A DNA stretch of 33,081 nucleotides from Clostridia bacterium (GTDB lineage Bacteria > Bacillota > Clostridia > Oscillospirales > Acutalibacteraceae). The position numbers and the translations under genes are program-made. Location of the stretch: positions 1 through 33,081 of the forward strand of contig JAFWVC010000050.1 of assembly GCA_017518415.1 (NCBI GenBank), read 5' to 3'. Under the pieces are notes generated by a model. That model saw only the letters and a program-made list of their open reading frames with translations. It did not search any database and was not told where the DNA came from. Below, one piece after another: positions 24,603 through 32,813 of the stretch. The first letter of the stretch is position 1. Every line of letters starts with the position of its first letter.

Positions 24603-25328
24603 TTATATCAGCGGTTGTTTGGCTATTTTAGCCGACGGCCGCGGATAGCGGGCCGGCGTGGTCTGCTTTTTTTCCACCAGCAGGATCTTGCGCACCGACG
24701 GTTCCGGATACGCCCGGCCCGGCAGCTGCAGCGTATCACAGCAAACCGGCGCGCCGCCCAGCCGGGCGACGGCTCCGGCGGCCTGCGCCGCCTCCGCCTC
24801 GCCGTCCGGCCCTTTCATGGCCAAAAAGCGGCCGCCCACCTTCACCAGCGGCAGGCAATATTCGCACAGCACCGGCATGGCGGCCACCGCGCGGGCCGTC
24901 GCCACGTCAAAACGCTCCCGCAGCGCCGGATCCGTCCCGGCCTGTTCGGCCCGCATCGTCAGGATCTGCGCCGGGATCGAGAGCCGATCGCAGACGTCCT
25001 GCAGGTAGCGGGTCTTTTTCTGCAGGCTGTCCAGCAGTGTGACCTGTATATCCGGCCGCATCAGCGCCAACGGAATGCCGGGAAAACCGGCGCCCGTCCC
25101 GACGTCGATAAGGGAGCAGGGCCCCTTCGGCAGCCTGGGCAGCAGCGTCAGGCTGTCCAGCAGATGCTTGATCAGCATCCCTTCCGGGTCGGTAATGGCG
25201 GTCAGATTGATCTTCTGGTTCCATTCCGCCAGCAGAGCGGCAAATTCATCCAACCGTTCCGCCGTTTCACGTGAAACATCTATGCCGTAGTCCGCCGCAT
25301 AGTCTATCAGCTTTTGTCGGTCGATCAT
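24603..25328 (-). CDS. rsmG: 16S rRNA (guanine-527-N7)-methyltransferase RsmG
   Basis: 241 residues. Methylates G527 of 16S rRNA using S-adenosylmethionine. The SAM-binding DVGTGAGFPGIPLA (75-88), LTAITDPEG, KHLLDSL, ATARAVA and the C-terminal ARYPRPSAKIAKQPL identify it. Residues 18-22 (VSRET) are encoded by a parS-like palindrome. The start at 25328 overlaps the mnmG stop by 4 nt and has AAGGAGG upstream. noc follows after 77 nt. Confidence 0.95.
   Translation of the reverse strand: MIDRQKLIDYAADYGIDVSRETAERLDEFAALLAEWNQKINLTAITDPEGMLIKHLLDSLTLLPRLPKGPCSLIDVGTGAGFPGIPLALMRPDIQVTLLDSLQKKTRYLQDVCDRLSIPAQILTMRAEQAGTDPALRERFDVATARAVAAMPVLCEYCLPLVKVGGRFLAMKGPDGEAEAAQAAGAVARLGGAPVCCDTLQLPGRAYPEPSVRKILLVEKKQTTPARYPRPSAKIAKQPLI
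25263..25278. promoter_or_regulatory. parS-like ParB-binding site 1 (inside rsmG)
   Basis: CGTTTCACGTGAAACA matches the bacterial parS consensus TGTTTCACGTGAAACA at 15 of 16 positions. It lies in the fifth per cent of rsmG and encodes VSRET (residues 18-22). Confidence 0.85.
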
Positions 25329-27217
25329 GAGCGGCCCTCCTTGGTTTCACGTGAAACGTTTTGCAGCCAGACCAGCAGCACCGACACGTCGGACGGCGAC
25401 ACGCCGCTGATGCGCGACGCCTGGCCGATGCTGTGCGGCCGGATGCGATCCAGCTTTTCCTGCGCCTCTTTGCGCAGGCCGGGAATAGAGGTGTAAACCA
25501 CGTCTTCCGGCAACACCCGCTGTTCCAGCCGGCGCATCTCGTCCACCGCGGCCTGCTGCCGCTTGATATAGCCTTCGTACTTGATCTCGGTCTCCATTTG
25601 CTCGATGACCAGCGGATCCAGCGCCGGCCGGTCCCGGTCCACGGGCGCGAGGGCCGCGTAATCCAGCTGCGGCCGCCGCAACAGCTCTTCCAGCCGGATA
25701 CCGGTGGTCACCGGCGTCGTCCCGGCGGCCGTCAGGATCGCGTTCAGTTCCTCCGTCGGGGGCAACACCGTCTGCTGCAGGCGCTGCCGCTCCTGTTCAA
25801 ACGCCTCCTGCCGCCGGCAAAAATGCGCCCAGCGCCGGTCATCCACCAGGCCGATCCGGCGGCCGGCCGGCGTCAGCCGGCGGTCGGCGTTGTCCTGCCG
25901 CAGCACCAGCCGGTATTCCGACCGGGAGGTCATCATGCGGTAGGGGTCGGAACAGCCCTTGGTCACCAGATCGTCGATCAAGGTGCCGATGTAACTGCCG
26001 GCGCGGTCGAGGATCAACGGCTCTTTCCCCAATATCTTGAGTGCTGCATTGATTCCGGCCACAATACCTTGTGCCGCAGCCTCTTCGTATCCGGAAGAGC
26101 CGTTGAACTGTCCGGCGCCGTACAGGCCGGGCAGCCGGATAAACTCCAGCGTCGGGCGCAGCTGCAGCGGATCGCAGCAATCGTATTCTATCGCATAGGC
26201 CGGGCGCATGACCTGCACCTGCGCCAGACCCGGAATGCTGTGCAGCACCTGCATCTGCACATCCACCGGCAGGGAGGAAGACAGCCCCTGCAGATACATC
26301 TCCTGCGTCTGCAGGCCGCACGGTTCGACAAAGACCTGGTGCCGTTCCTTGTCGGCAAAACGGACGATCTTGTCCTCGATGCTCGGGCAATAGCGGGGGC
26401 CCACGCCTTCTATCTTGCCGCCGTACAGCGGCGAGCGGTGCAGGTTTTGCAGGATGACCTGCCTGGTCTCGGGCGAAGTCCAGGTAATATGGCAATCCAC
26501 CTTGTTTTCGGGCGGAGTTTCCGTTTCAAACGAAAAGGGGACCACCGGCTCGTCGCCGGGCTGTACCTCCATATCGGCAAAATCGATGCTGCGGCGCAGC
26601 ACGCGCGGCGGCGTGCCGGTTTTGAAGCGGCGCAGCGCCATCCCCAGCCGCAACAGCGAAGCCGTCAGCCCGGTGGCGGCGAACATCCCGTCCGGCCCGC
26701 CGTCGTACGACACGTCGCCCACAAAGATCTTGCCGCACAGGAAAGTCCCGGTCGCCAGTACGACCGCCTTGCACAGGAATTGCTCCTCCAACCGGGTGGT
26801 CAGCACCCAACGCCCGTCCTGCGCCCGGTCGAGATCGACGATCTCCGCCTGCCGCAGCGCCAGGTTTTCGGTGCTTTCCAGCACGTTTTTCATATACATC
26901 GAATACCGGCGGCGGTCGATCTGCGCACGCAGCGAGTGGACCGCCGGCCCTTTGCCGCGGTTGAGCATGCGCGACTGCAGCAGGTTGGCGTCCGCCGCCA
27001 GCCCCATTTCGCCGCCGAGCGCGTCGACCTCCCGTACCAGATGGCCTTTGGCCGTGCCGCCGATCGACGGGTTGCAGGGCATGTTGCCCACCCAGTCCAT
27101 CTGAATGGTAAAAACGACGGTGCGGCATCCGAGGCGTGCGGCCGCCAGGCCCGCCTCAATGCCGGCGTGCCCCGCGCCGATAACGGCTACGTCGTATTCT
27201 CCTGCCACGAACGTCAT
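25325..27217 (-). CDS. mnmG: tRNA uridine-5-carboxymethylaminomethyl modification enzyme MnmG
   Basis: 630 residues, the usual size. With MnmE it makes the cmnm5 modification at wobble U34. FAD-binding GAGHAG (14-19), CNPSIGGTAKGHLVREVDALGG, GTFLCGKIFVG, RFKTGTPPR, the C-terminal helical domain with KYEGYIKRQ and SIPGLRKEAQEKL are all present. The start ATG at 27217 has AAAGG about 12 nt upstream, rather weak. Its last residues NVSRET overlap a second parS-like site. mnmE, often upstream, is replaced by a divergent degV. Confidence 0.96.
   Translation of the reverse strand: MTFVAGEYDVAVIGAGHAGIEAGLAAARLGCRTVVFTIQMDWVGNMPCNPSIGGTAKGHLVREVDALGGEMGLAADANLLQSRMLNRGKGPAVHSLRAQIDRRRYSMYMKNVLESTENLALRQAEIVDLDRAQDGRWVLTTRLEEQFLCKAVVLATGTFLCGKIFVGDVSYDGGPDGMFAATGLTASLLRLGMALRRFKTGTPPRVLRRSIDFADMEVQPGDEPVVPFSFETETPPENKVDCHITWTSPETRQVILQNLHRSPLYGGKIEGVGPRYCPSIEDKIVRFADKERHQVFVEPCGLQTQEMYLQGLSSSLPVDVQMQVLHSIPGLAQVQVMRPAYAIEYDCCDPLQLRPTLEFIRLPGLYGAGQFNGSSGYEEAAAQGIVAGINAALKILGKEPLILDRAGSYIGTLIDDLVTKGCSDPYRMMTSRSEYRLVLRQDNADRRLTPAGRRIGLVDDRRWAHFCRRQEAFEQERQRLQQTVLPPTEELNAILTAAGTTPVTTGIRLEELLRRPQLDYAALAPVDRDRPALDPLVIEQMETEIKYEGYIKRQQAAVDEMRRLEQRVLPEDVVYTSIPGLRKEAQEKLDRIRPHSIGQASRISGVSPSDVSVLLVWLQNVSRETKEGRS
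25343..25358. promoter_or_regulatory. parS-like ParB-binding site 2 (3' end of mnmG)
   Basis: GGTTTCACGTGAAACG matches the parS consensus at 14 of 16 positions, the perfect 14-bp palindrome core being intact. Its centre is 80 bp from site 1. It encodes VSRET near the MnmG C-terminus. Confidence 0.82.
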
Positions 27218-27274
27218 ATTTTTTCGCGCCTTTCCGTCCGGGAGCGGTAAAATCCGCCGCCCGAGAATATATGT

Positions 27275-27303
27275 AGTATAGCACACGCCCGCGCCCTGCG
27301 CAA
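27275..27303 (-). promoter_or_regulatory. Promoter of mnmG-rsmG-noc
   Basis: On the - strand, TTGCGC (27303-27298), 17-bp spacer, extended -10 TGCTATACT (TATACT 27280-27275). Confidence 0.75.
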
Positions 27304-27320
27304 GAAAAATCCGAAAACTG

Positions 27321-27349
27321 TTGTATTTTTCGGTACGTTGTGCTATACT
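27321..27349 (+). promoter_or_regulatory. Promoter of degV
   Basis: TTGTAT (27321-27326), 17-bp spacer, extended -10 TGCTATACT (TATACT 27344-27349). It is back to back with the mnmG promoter, the two -35 elements being 17 bp apart. Confidence 0.75.
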
Positions 27350-27407
27350 GCTTTTATCGGCCCGCCGGCGAAAGAGTTCGGCAATCGATCGGCAAGGAGA
27401 TGTTATT

Positions 27408-28265
27408 TTGGCTAAACCCGTCCTTTTGAGTGCTGACAGCACCTGCGACCTGAGCCCGGAACTGTTTGAAAAATACCGCGTACTGCGCGTGCCGCTGCAC
27501 GTGATTTTGGAAGACAAGAGCTATCTCGACGGGGTCGATCTGGATCCGGACGGGATATATCGCGTGTATAAGGAGAAAAAGGTTCTTCCGAAGACGGCTG
27601 CCGTCAACGCCGACGAATATCTGCAGATCTTCCGCCCTTACCTCGACCAGGGGTATGAGGTGGTACATATTTCCATCGGCTCCGCGCTTTCCGCGGGCTA
27701 CAACAACTGCCGGCTGGCCTCGGAAGAGGCCGAGGGGCTTTTCGTGATCGACTCCGCCAGCTTGTCCTCCGGCTCCGGCCTGCTGGTGATCGAAGCGGCA
27801 GAGCGCATCGCCGCCGGTATGCCGGCCGCACAGGTGGCCGAAGAGGTCCGGGCGCTGGTGCCCCGTGTGCGCGCCAGCTTCGTGATCGATTCGCTGGAGT
27901 TTTTGCATAAAGGCGGGCGATGCTCGGCGCTGGCGATGCTGGGCTCCAACCTGCTGCAGCTCAAGCCCTGCATCGTCGTCGACGAGAAGGCGGGCGGCAA
28001 GATGTCGGTGGGCAAAAAATACCGCGGCGCGCTGGACCGGGCGCTGCAGCAGTATGTGCAGGACCAGTTGCAGGGCCGTACCGACCTGAAGTTGGACCGC
28101 ATCTTCATCACCCACGGCGGCATCGCACAGAAGTATATCGACCTGGTACATCAGGAGATACCGAAATACGCCGATTTCAAGGAGATCCTCGTGACCCACG
28201 CGGGCTGCACCATCTGCTCCCACTGCGGGCCGGGCACGCTGGGCGTGCTGTTCCTGACCAAATAA
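27408..28265 (+). CDS. DegV-family fatty-acid-binding protein
   Basis: 285 residues. DegV/FakB proteins bind a fatty acid and present it to the kinase FakA for incorporation into phospholipid. The N-terminal LLSADSTCDLSPE, mid ISIGSALSAGYNN, IDSASLSSGSGL, and FVIDSLEFLHKGGRCS fit the family; the C-terminal CTICSHCGPGTLGVLF closes the fold. The start is TTG at 27408 (AKPVLLSA follows), supported by AAGGAG 8 nt upstream. fakA is not in this window. Monocistronic, with a strong terminator. Confidence 0.9.
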   Translation: MAKPVLLSADSTCDLSPELFEKYRVLRVPLHVILEDKSYLDGVDLDPDGIYRVYKEKKVLPKTAAVNADEYLQIFRPYLDQGYEVVHISIGSALSAGYNNCRLASEEAEGLFVIDSASLSSGSGLLVIEAAERIAAGMPAAQVAEEVRALVPRVRASFVIDSLEFLHKGGRCSALAMLGSNLLQLKPCIVVDEKAGGKMSVGKKYRGALDRALQQYVQDQLQGRTDLKLDRIFITHGGIAQKYIDLVHQEIPKYADFKEILVTHAGCTICSHCGPGTLGVLFLTK

Positions 28266-28271
28266 CGTACA

Positions 28272-28306
28272 GGCCGCCGGCAAACGCCGGCGGCCTTTTT
28301 GTTTTT
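28272..28306 (+). terminator. Terminator of degV
   Basis: Perfect 10-bp stem GGCCGCCGGC/GCCGGCGGCC with loop AAAC, then TTTTTGTTTTT. Confidence 0.95.
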
Positions 28307-28353
28307 ATGACGGAGGCGTTTATGCAAAGTTTTGCTTCTTTGCCAAAAAGCCG

Positions 28354-29193
28354 TTATGTGAGCATCAAAACCAAGAATATTTCATCCCCGCTTTGTAGTT
28401 CATACGTTTGTTCGGGCTCCTTCATGGTATAGGAAACATCAATGGTATACAATACAGCAAGTTCCCCTTTGTCCAATTTGGTCAACTGCTTGTTATGAAC
28501 GTCGAAGGTAAGCGAATCCAGATGGGAAGCATACAGGGCTTTTATCTTTTTCTCCACGGCCTCTTTTGCTTTGTCCTCATCAATCACCACATCGGTTTTG
28601 TCCTTGAATGCTCCCAACATCAAAAAGCCACAATTGCCTATGGTTCCGTTCCCATCCACCGCGATCGACAATACGTCAGAGGTTTTATATCCGCTTATTT
28701 CTTTGTAATACGTATACAAATAACTGTGGTTATTTTTATTGACCGTTCGCGCTTGCACGCTTACCTGATATTCGTCCAAAGAAATATACTTTTGCGCAAT
28801 GCCGTCCGCGATTTGCCTGCATGCGGGTTCTTCTTTTGTCTCATTCCGGGCATATTCATGCGGGAAGAAAATAAAGGCCAGCTCTCCCGTATCGGCATTG
28901 ATGTCAAAATACACATGATCGCCTTTGTATTTGTGAGAAACATACGTGTTGGGAGGGAGGCAGTCGCTCCGAAGATATTGTCCCGTATACGTTTCCCCGT
29001 TAAAAACGACCGTTGCGTTTTTCGGTGCGGAAGCGTCTTGGTAAGAGCTAAGAGCGCTCCACATGGCAAAATCTTTCGCAGCCAGAACGGTGTATTCTTT
29101 GTTTTCAGCGCCCGGCGACGGCGTACAGCCAAAGGCCAAACACAGGAAAAAGACTGTTAAGCCAATGCCGGCAACTGCTTTTGTCAAACGCAT
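28354..29193 (-). CDS. Predicted lipoprotein of unknown function in an AT-rich islet
   Basis: 279 residues. I do not recognise the family. The N-terminus MRLTKAVAGIGLTVFFLCLAFGC is a signal peptide ending in a Cys that fits lipidation, although the lipobox (AFGC) is not ideal. The mature part is mixed, with several predicted strands (VVFNGETYTGQYL, DHVYFDINADTGELAFIFF, LAVLYTIDVSYTM) and three Cys. The strand-helix-strand pattern at the end (DEDKAKEAVEKKIKALY..) is faintly PepSY-like; this is a guess. Base composition is far lower in G+C than its neighbours. The start at 29193 is chosen because AAGGAG is 9 nt upstream and abuts the alternative ATG at 29202. It has its own consensus promoter and no clear terminator. 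Likely acquired. Confidence 0.75.
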   Translation of the reverse strand: MRLTKAVAGIGLTVFFLCLAFGCTPSPGAENKEYTVLAAKDFAMWSALSSYQDASAPKNATVVFNGETYTGQYLRSDCLPPNTYVSHKYKGDHVYFDINADTGELAFIFFPHEYARNETKEEPACRQIADGIAQKYISLDEYQVSVQARTVNKNNHSYLYTYYKEISGYKTSDVLSIAVDGNGTIGNCGFLMLGAFKDKTDVVIDEDKAKEAVEKKIKALYASHLDSLTFDVHNKQLTKLDKGELAVLYTIDVSYTMKEPEQTYELQSGDEIFLVLMLT

Positions 29194-29341
29194 AAGGCCC
29201 ATCTCCTTCTTCTCTTTTGTTTTCAGTTTCTCTGCGCCTTTTTCATGGGATACGTTTCCTTCGCTGATACGGTCGCGCCGGTGCCGGCAGCGCCGCTCTT
29301 TTTCGAAAAAAGGACAAGCCGCGCTTACGGCCTTCGTTTTT

Positions 29342-29370
29342 ATTATAAATAATCCCCCTTTTTTTGTCAA
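29342..29370 (-). promoter_or_regulatory. Consensus promoter of the lipoprotein gene
   Basis: On the - strand, TTGACA (29370-29365), 17-bp spacer and TATAAT (29347-29342): both hexamers are perfect. The leader is about 140 nt and contains a 7-codon open frame MKKAQRN (29246-29223). Confidence 0.88.
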
Positions 29371-29427
29371 CCGGTTTTACGCGCGGAAGACCAATCCCTT
29401 TCGCTCTTTTTCCCGGTAAAAACACTC

Positions 29428-29456
29428 TTGCTTTTTCGGCGCTTATCGTGTATACT
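29428..29456 (+). promoter_or_regulatory. Promoter of the SRP RNA-dnaX unit
   Basis: TTGCTT (29428-29433), 17-bp spacer, TATACT (29451-29456). The start of transcription would be near 29463, the 5' end of the SRP RNA. Confidence 0.8.
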
Positions 29457-29462
29457 GAAAAG

Positions 29463-29623
29463 GTAAAGGCACCGTACGCCTTGGGGTGTACGGACGGGTT
29501 GGTCCTGTGCGACGGTACGCCGTGAATCATGTCAGGCGGGGAACCGAGCAGCATTAAGCGGATGTTTCCGTGCGCCGCAGGTAACCTGCCCGTCCGTACG
29601 CCCGGGGGCGCAGGGTGCCTTTC
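29463..29623 (+). ncRNA. ffs: Signal recognition particle RNA (4.5S-type)
   Basis: RNA of the signal recognition particle; pairs with Ffh to target membrane proteins. The domain IV core ATGTCAGG...GGAA..GAGCAGC (29538-29563) fits the Ffh-binding loop. The ends pair (AAAGGCACC with GGTGCCTTT), as do GGGTGTACGGACGGG and CCCGTCCGTACGCCC, giving one long rod. At about 160 nt it is longer than the 100-115 nt 4.5S form and shorter than the 270 nt Bacillus form. Position just upstream of dnaX is as in Firmicutes. Ends are accurate to a few bases. Confidence 0.87.
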
Positions 29624-29653
29624 TCCACACCGAAAACAGAAGGACGTGAGTCG

Positions 29654-31291
29654 ATGTATCAGGTACTGTACCGCAAATGGCGGCCCCGCACCTTTGCCGA
29701 AATATACGGGCAGGATACCGTCACCGCCGCTTTGCGCAACGAGCTGGCGGAGGGTCATCTGGCGCACGCGTACCTGTTCACCGGCTCGCGCGGGACGGGC
29801 AAGACCTCCTGCGCCAAGATTTTGGCCAAGGCCGTCAACTGCCTGCACCCGCACGGTGCAGAACCCTGCAACGAATGCGAGATCTGCCGCGGTATCGACG
29901 ACGGATCGATCACCGACGTCACCGAGATCGACGCCGCCTCCAACAACGGGGTGGACAACATCCGCGACCTGCGGGACGAGGTGGCCTTCGCCCCCGCCGC
30001 CGCCAAATACCGCGTATATATCATCGACGAGGTGCACATGCTGTCGGCCGGGGCGTTCAACGCCCTGCTCAAAACGCTGGAAGAGCCGCCGGCGCACGTG
30101 CTGTTCATTTTAGCCACTACCGAGGCGCACAAGCTGCCGGCCACCATCCTGTCCCGCTGCCAGCGGTTCCAGTTCGGCCGCATCGCGCCGGAAAAAATCG
30201 CCGAGCGCATCGCCTACATCGCCGGGCAGGAACATTTCACCGTCGAGCCGGCGGCCGCGCTGCTGCTGGCCCGGCTGGCCGACGGCGGCATGCGGGACGC
30301 GCTGTCCCTGCTGGACCAGTGCGTGGCCGGCGGGCCGGACGTGACCGTCGCCTCCGTGTCGCAGACGCTCGGGCTGGTCGGCCGCTCGTACCTGTATGAT
30401 CTGTCCGCCTGCGTGCGCGGGCAGGACGGCGGCGGCGCGCTGGCGCTGATCGACCGGCTGCACAACGCATCGGTGGATATGGAGCGCCTGTGCGTGGAAT
30501 GGATCGAGTTTTACCGGCATTTGCTGATCGCCCGCACGGTCAAAGAACCGGCGGCCCTGATCGTGGCCCCGCCGGAAGAGATCGCCCGCCTGCGGCAGGA
30601 GGCGGCGCAATATACGCCGGCTGCTCTGCTGCAAGCGCTCACGCTGCTGCAGCAAACGCTGGACCGGCTGCGCGGCGGCGTATCCCGCCGGGTAGAGATG
30701 GAGATGGCCGCTCTGCGGCTCTGCACCCCGCGTTTGCAGACCGACCCCGCCGGGCTGGCCGCCCGGATCGCCCGGTTGGAGGAGGCCTTCGCCGCCGGCG
30801 TACAGCCGGCAGACCTCGCCCCGCAGACTCCGCAGACTCCGCAGACCCCGCCGGCACCGCCCGAACCGGCCGCGGAACAAGCGCCCGCCGCGCCTGCGGC
30901 AGAAGCGTTTGCGCCGCCCGCCGCACCGCCTGCCGAGGAAGCCCCTCCTGCCGCCGCACCGCCGCAGGAGTTTACCGCCTGGCCGGATGTGCTGGCGCGG
31001 CTGGCGGTTTCCTCGCCGCCGCTGTACGGCGTACTGCTGGATTCCCGCGCGCAAGCCGACCGTGAGTTTCTGTATGTGCTGACCAACAACGACCTCTTCC
31101 GCGCCCTGGTACGGCAGGACAACAACCTTGCGCTGCTGCAGCAGGCGGTCCAGGCGGTCGCCGGGCGCAGCTACCGCATCAAAGTAAATCGCATGGCGGC
31201 GGAACCCGCCGTCAAGCCGGAAAATACGATGGAAGCCTTTCTGCGCCGCGGCGCGGAACTGGGCCTGCCGATCGAAGAAAAGGACGGATAA
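29654..31291 (+). CDS. dnaX: DNA polymerase III subunit gamma/tau
   Basis: 545 residues. Clamp-loader ATPase. MYQVLYRKWRPRTFAEIYGQ starts the protein, Walker A GSRGTGKTS (44-52), zinc-binding Cys 63, 72, 75 and 78, DExx box YIIDEVHML and the sensor/arginine-finger region ILSRCQRFQF. Residues about 395-440 are a Pro/Ala linker with PQT repeats, followed by a C-terminal tau-like domain to 545. Start at 29654, with AAGGA about 10 nt upstream. The frame gives no obvious slippery A-run for a separate gamma product. Confidence 0.96.
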   Translation: MYQVLYRKWRPRTFAEIYGQDTVTAALRNELAEGHLAHAYLFTGSRGTGKTSCAKILAKAVNCLHPHGAEPCNECEICRGIDDGSITDVTEIDAASNNGVDNIRDLRDEVAFAPAAAKYRVYIIDEVHMLSAGAFNALLKTLEEPPAHVLFILATTEAHKLPATILSRCQRFQFGRIAPEKIAERIAYIAGQEHFTVEPAAALLLARLADGGMRDALSLLDQCVAGGPDVTVASVSQTLGLVGRSYLYDLSACVRGQDGGGALALIDRLHNASVDMERLCVEWIEFYRHLLIARTVKEPAALIVAPPEEIARLRQEAAQYTPAALLQALTLLQQTLDRLRGGVSRRVEMEMAALRLCTPRLQTDPAGLAARIARLEEAFAAGVQPADLAPQTPQTPQTPPAPPEPAAEQAPAAPAAEAFAPPAAPPAEEAPPAAAPPQEFTAWPDVLARLAVSSPPLYGVLLDSRAQADREFLYVLTNNDLFRALVRQDNNLALLQQAVQAVAGRSYRIKVNRMAAEPAVKPENTMEAFLRRGAELGLPIEEKDG

Positions 31292-31294
31292 CGT

Positions 31295-31639
31295 ATGAAA
31301 GCAAGATTACCGCAAGGCATGGGCGGCCCGGGCAATATGCAGAGCATGCTCCGCCAGGCGCAGAAGATGCAGGAGGATATGGCCGCCCTGCAGGAAGACC
31401 TGAAGACCCGCACCTACACCGCCACCGTCGGCGGCGGCGCCGTAACGGCCGTGGTAGACGGGTGCTATCAGGTCAAATCGCTGACCATCCTGCCGGAGGT
31501 CGTCGACCCGGACGACGCCGAAATGCTGGCCGATCTGGTCATCGCCGCCGTCAACGAGGGGATGCGGCAGGTCGCGGCCGCGTCGGAAAAAGAGATGGGC
31601 GCCATCACCGGCAGCATGAGCCTGCCGGGGCTGTTTTAA
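31295..31639 (+). CDS. YbaB/EbfC family nucleoid-associated protein
   Basis: 114 residues. Small dimeric DNA-binding protein with the family pattern GGPGNMQSMLRQAQKMQEDM (helical), VTAVVDGCYQVKSLTI and a C-terminal helix of MRQVAAASEKEMGAITG. It lies between dnaX and recR in the conserved order and starts 3 nt after dnaX. Its exact role is not settled in the family. Confidence 0.93.
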   Translation: MKARLPQGMGGPGNMQSMLRQAQKMQEDMAALQEDLKTRTYTATVGGGAVTAVVDGCYQVKSLTILPEVVDPDDAEMLADLVIAAVNEGMRQVAAASEKEMGAITGSMSLPGLF

Positions 31640-31642
31640 GGT

Positions 31643-32242
31643 ATGGCGTACACCGTACCGCCGCTCGATCACCTGATCGAGCAGATTCAGAAACTGCCCG
31701 GGATCGGCCACAAATCCGCCCAGCGGCTGGCGTTTTATCTGCTCTCCCTTCCCGCGCCGAAGGCGGAAGAGCTGGTCAACGCCATTGTGGATGCGCGCGC
31801 ACGCATCCACGAGTGTGCCGTATGCTGCAACCTGACCGACGGGGAACGCTGCCCGATCTGCGACGCGGCCGACCGCGACCGCTCCACCATCTGCGTGGTG
31901 GAGGACCCGCGGGACGTCGGCGCCTTCGAGCGCACCCGGGAATATAACGGCTTATATCACGTGCTGCACGGCGCCATCTCCCCGATGGCCGGCGTCGGGC
32001 CGGATCAGCTGCGGCTGAAACAGCTGCTGGTGCGGCTGGCCGATCCGGCGGTGCGCGAGGTCATCCTCGCCACCAACCCGACGGTGGAAGGGGAGGCGAC
32101 CGCCATGTATCTCAGCCGGCTGCTCAAACCGTTCGAGCTCAAAGTGACCCGCCTTGCCTACGGCATCCCGGTCGGCGGGGAACTGGAATACGCCGACGAA
32201 ATCACCCTGCAGCGCTCGCTGGAAGGGCGCCGCGAACTGTAA
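31643..32242 (+). CDS. recR: Recombination mediator protein RecR
   Basis: 199 residues. Works with RecO (and RecF) to load RecA at gaps. Helix-hairpin-helix [17 protein letters not shown] (18-34), zinc-finger Cys 58, 61, 70 and 73, Toprim domain [14 protein letters not shown] onward and the Walker-B-like C-terminal [19 protein letters not shown]. It begins 3 nt after ybaB. Confidence 0.96.
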   Translation: MAYTVPPLDHLIEQIQKLPGIGHKSAQRLAFYLLSLPAPKAEELVNAIVDARARIHECAVCCNLTDGERCPICDAADRDRSTICVVEDPRDVGAFERTREYNGLYHVLHGAISPMAGVGPDQLRLKQLLVRLADPAVREVILATNPTVEGEATAMYLSRLLKPFELKVTRLAYGIPVGGELEYADEITLQRSLEGRREL

Positions 32243-32261
32243 CCTTTGCAGGAGGCTTTCC

Positions 32262-32735
32262 ATGGACCGTTCCGATGCGCTGAAAACCATCGCTTCCAAC
32301 AAAAAGGCCTTTCACGAATATTTTGTCGAAGAATCGTTCGAGGCCGGCATCGAGCTGGCCGGCACCGAGGTCAAGTCCATCCGCAAGGGCGCCGTGAATC
32401 TCAAAGACGCCTGGTGCTCGATCGACAACGGCGAGATCTTCGTGCTGGGCATGCATATCAGCCCGTACGAACAGGGCAACATCTTCAACAAGGATCCCCT
32501 GCGGGTCCGGCGGCTGCTGCTGCACAAAAGGGAGATCATGCGGCTGATCGGCCTGACGCAGAAGCAGGGGTACACCCTCATCCCGCTGTCGGCCTATTTC
32601 AAGGGGCCGCGCGTCAAGATCCAGGTGGGGCTGTGCCGCGGCAAAAAGCTGTACGACAAACGGGAAGCCGCCGCCCAACGCGACAGCAAACGCGAGGCGG
32701 AGCGCGCGTTTAAGGAACACATGGCGCAAAATTGA
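32262..32735 (+). CDS. smpB: SsrA-binding protein SmpB
   Basis: 157 residues. Delivers tmRNA to stalled ribosomes. Motifs: [47 protein letters not shown] and [14 protein letters not shown] with the basic C-terminal tail that enters the mRNA channel. The start at 32262 follows GGAGG. The tmRNA gene itself is not seen; a tRNA-Arg follows instead. Probably read from the dnaX-recR transcript, since no separate promoter is evident. Confidence 0.95.
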   Translation: MDRSDALKTIASNKKAFHEYFVEESFEAGIELAGTEVKSIRKGAVNLKDAWCSIDNGEIFVLGMHISPYEQGNIFNKDPLRVRRLLLHKREIMRLIGLTQKQGYTLIPLSAYFKGPRVKIQVGLCRGKKLYDKREAAAQRDSKREAERAFKEHMAQN

Positions 32736-32754
32736 TTTTTTCTGCGGAAAGGGC

Positions 32755-32783
32755 TTGCAAAACGGCCCGTTTCGTTGTAAAAT
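32755..32783 (+). promoter_or_regulatory. Promoter of tRNA-Arg
   Basis: TTGCAA (32755-32760), 17-bp spacer, TAAAAT (32778-32783). The tRNA 5' leader contains a short hairpin GTCCC/GGGAC (32791-32805). Confidence 0.75.
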
Positions 32784-32813
32784 AAATACCGTCCCCGCGC
32801 GGGACGCCTGCAT

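Noticed and set aside
28322..28432. 36-codon open frame on the + strand with GGAGGCG before its ATG, overlapping the end of the lipoprotein gene
   Set aside because: The Shine-Dalgarno is good, but the frame runs antisense into a real gene and its product has no recognisable features. It might be the relic of a gene start displaced by the AT-rich islet.
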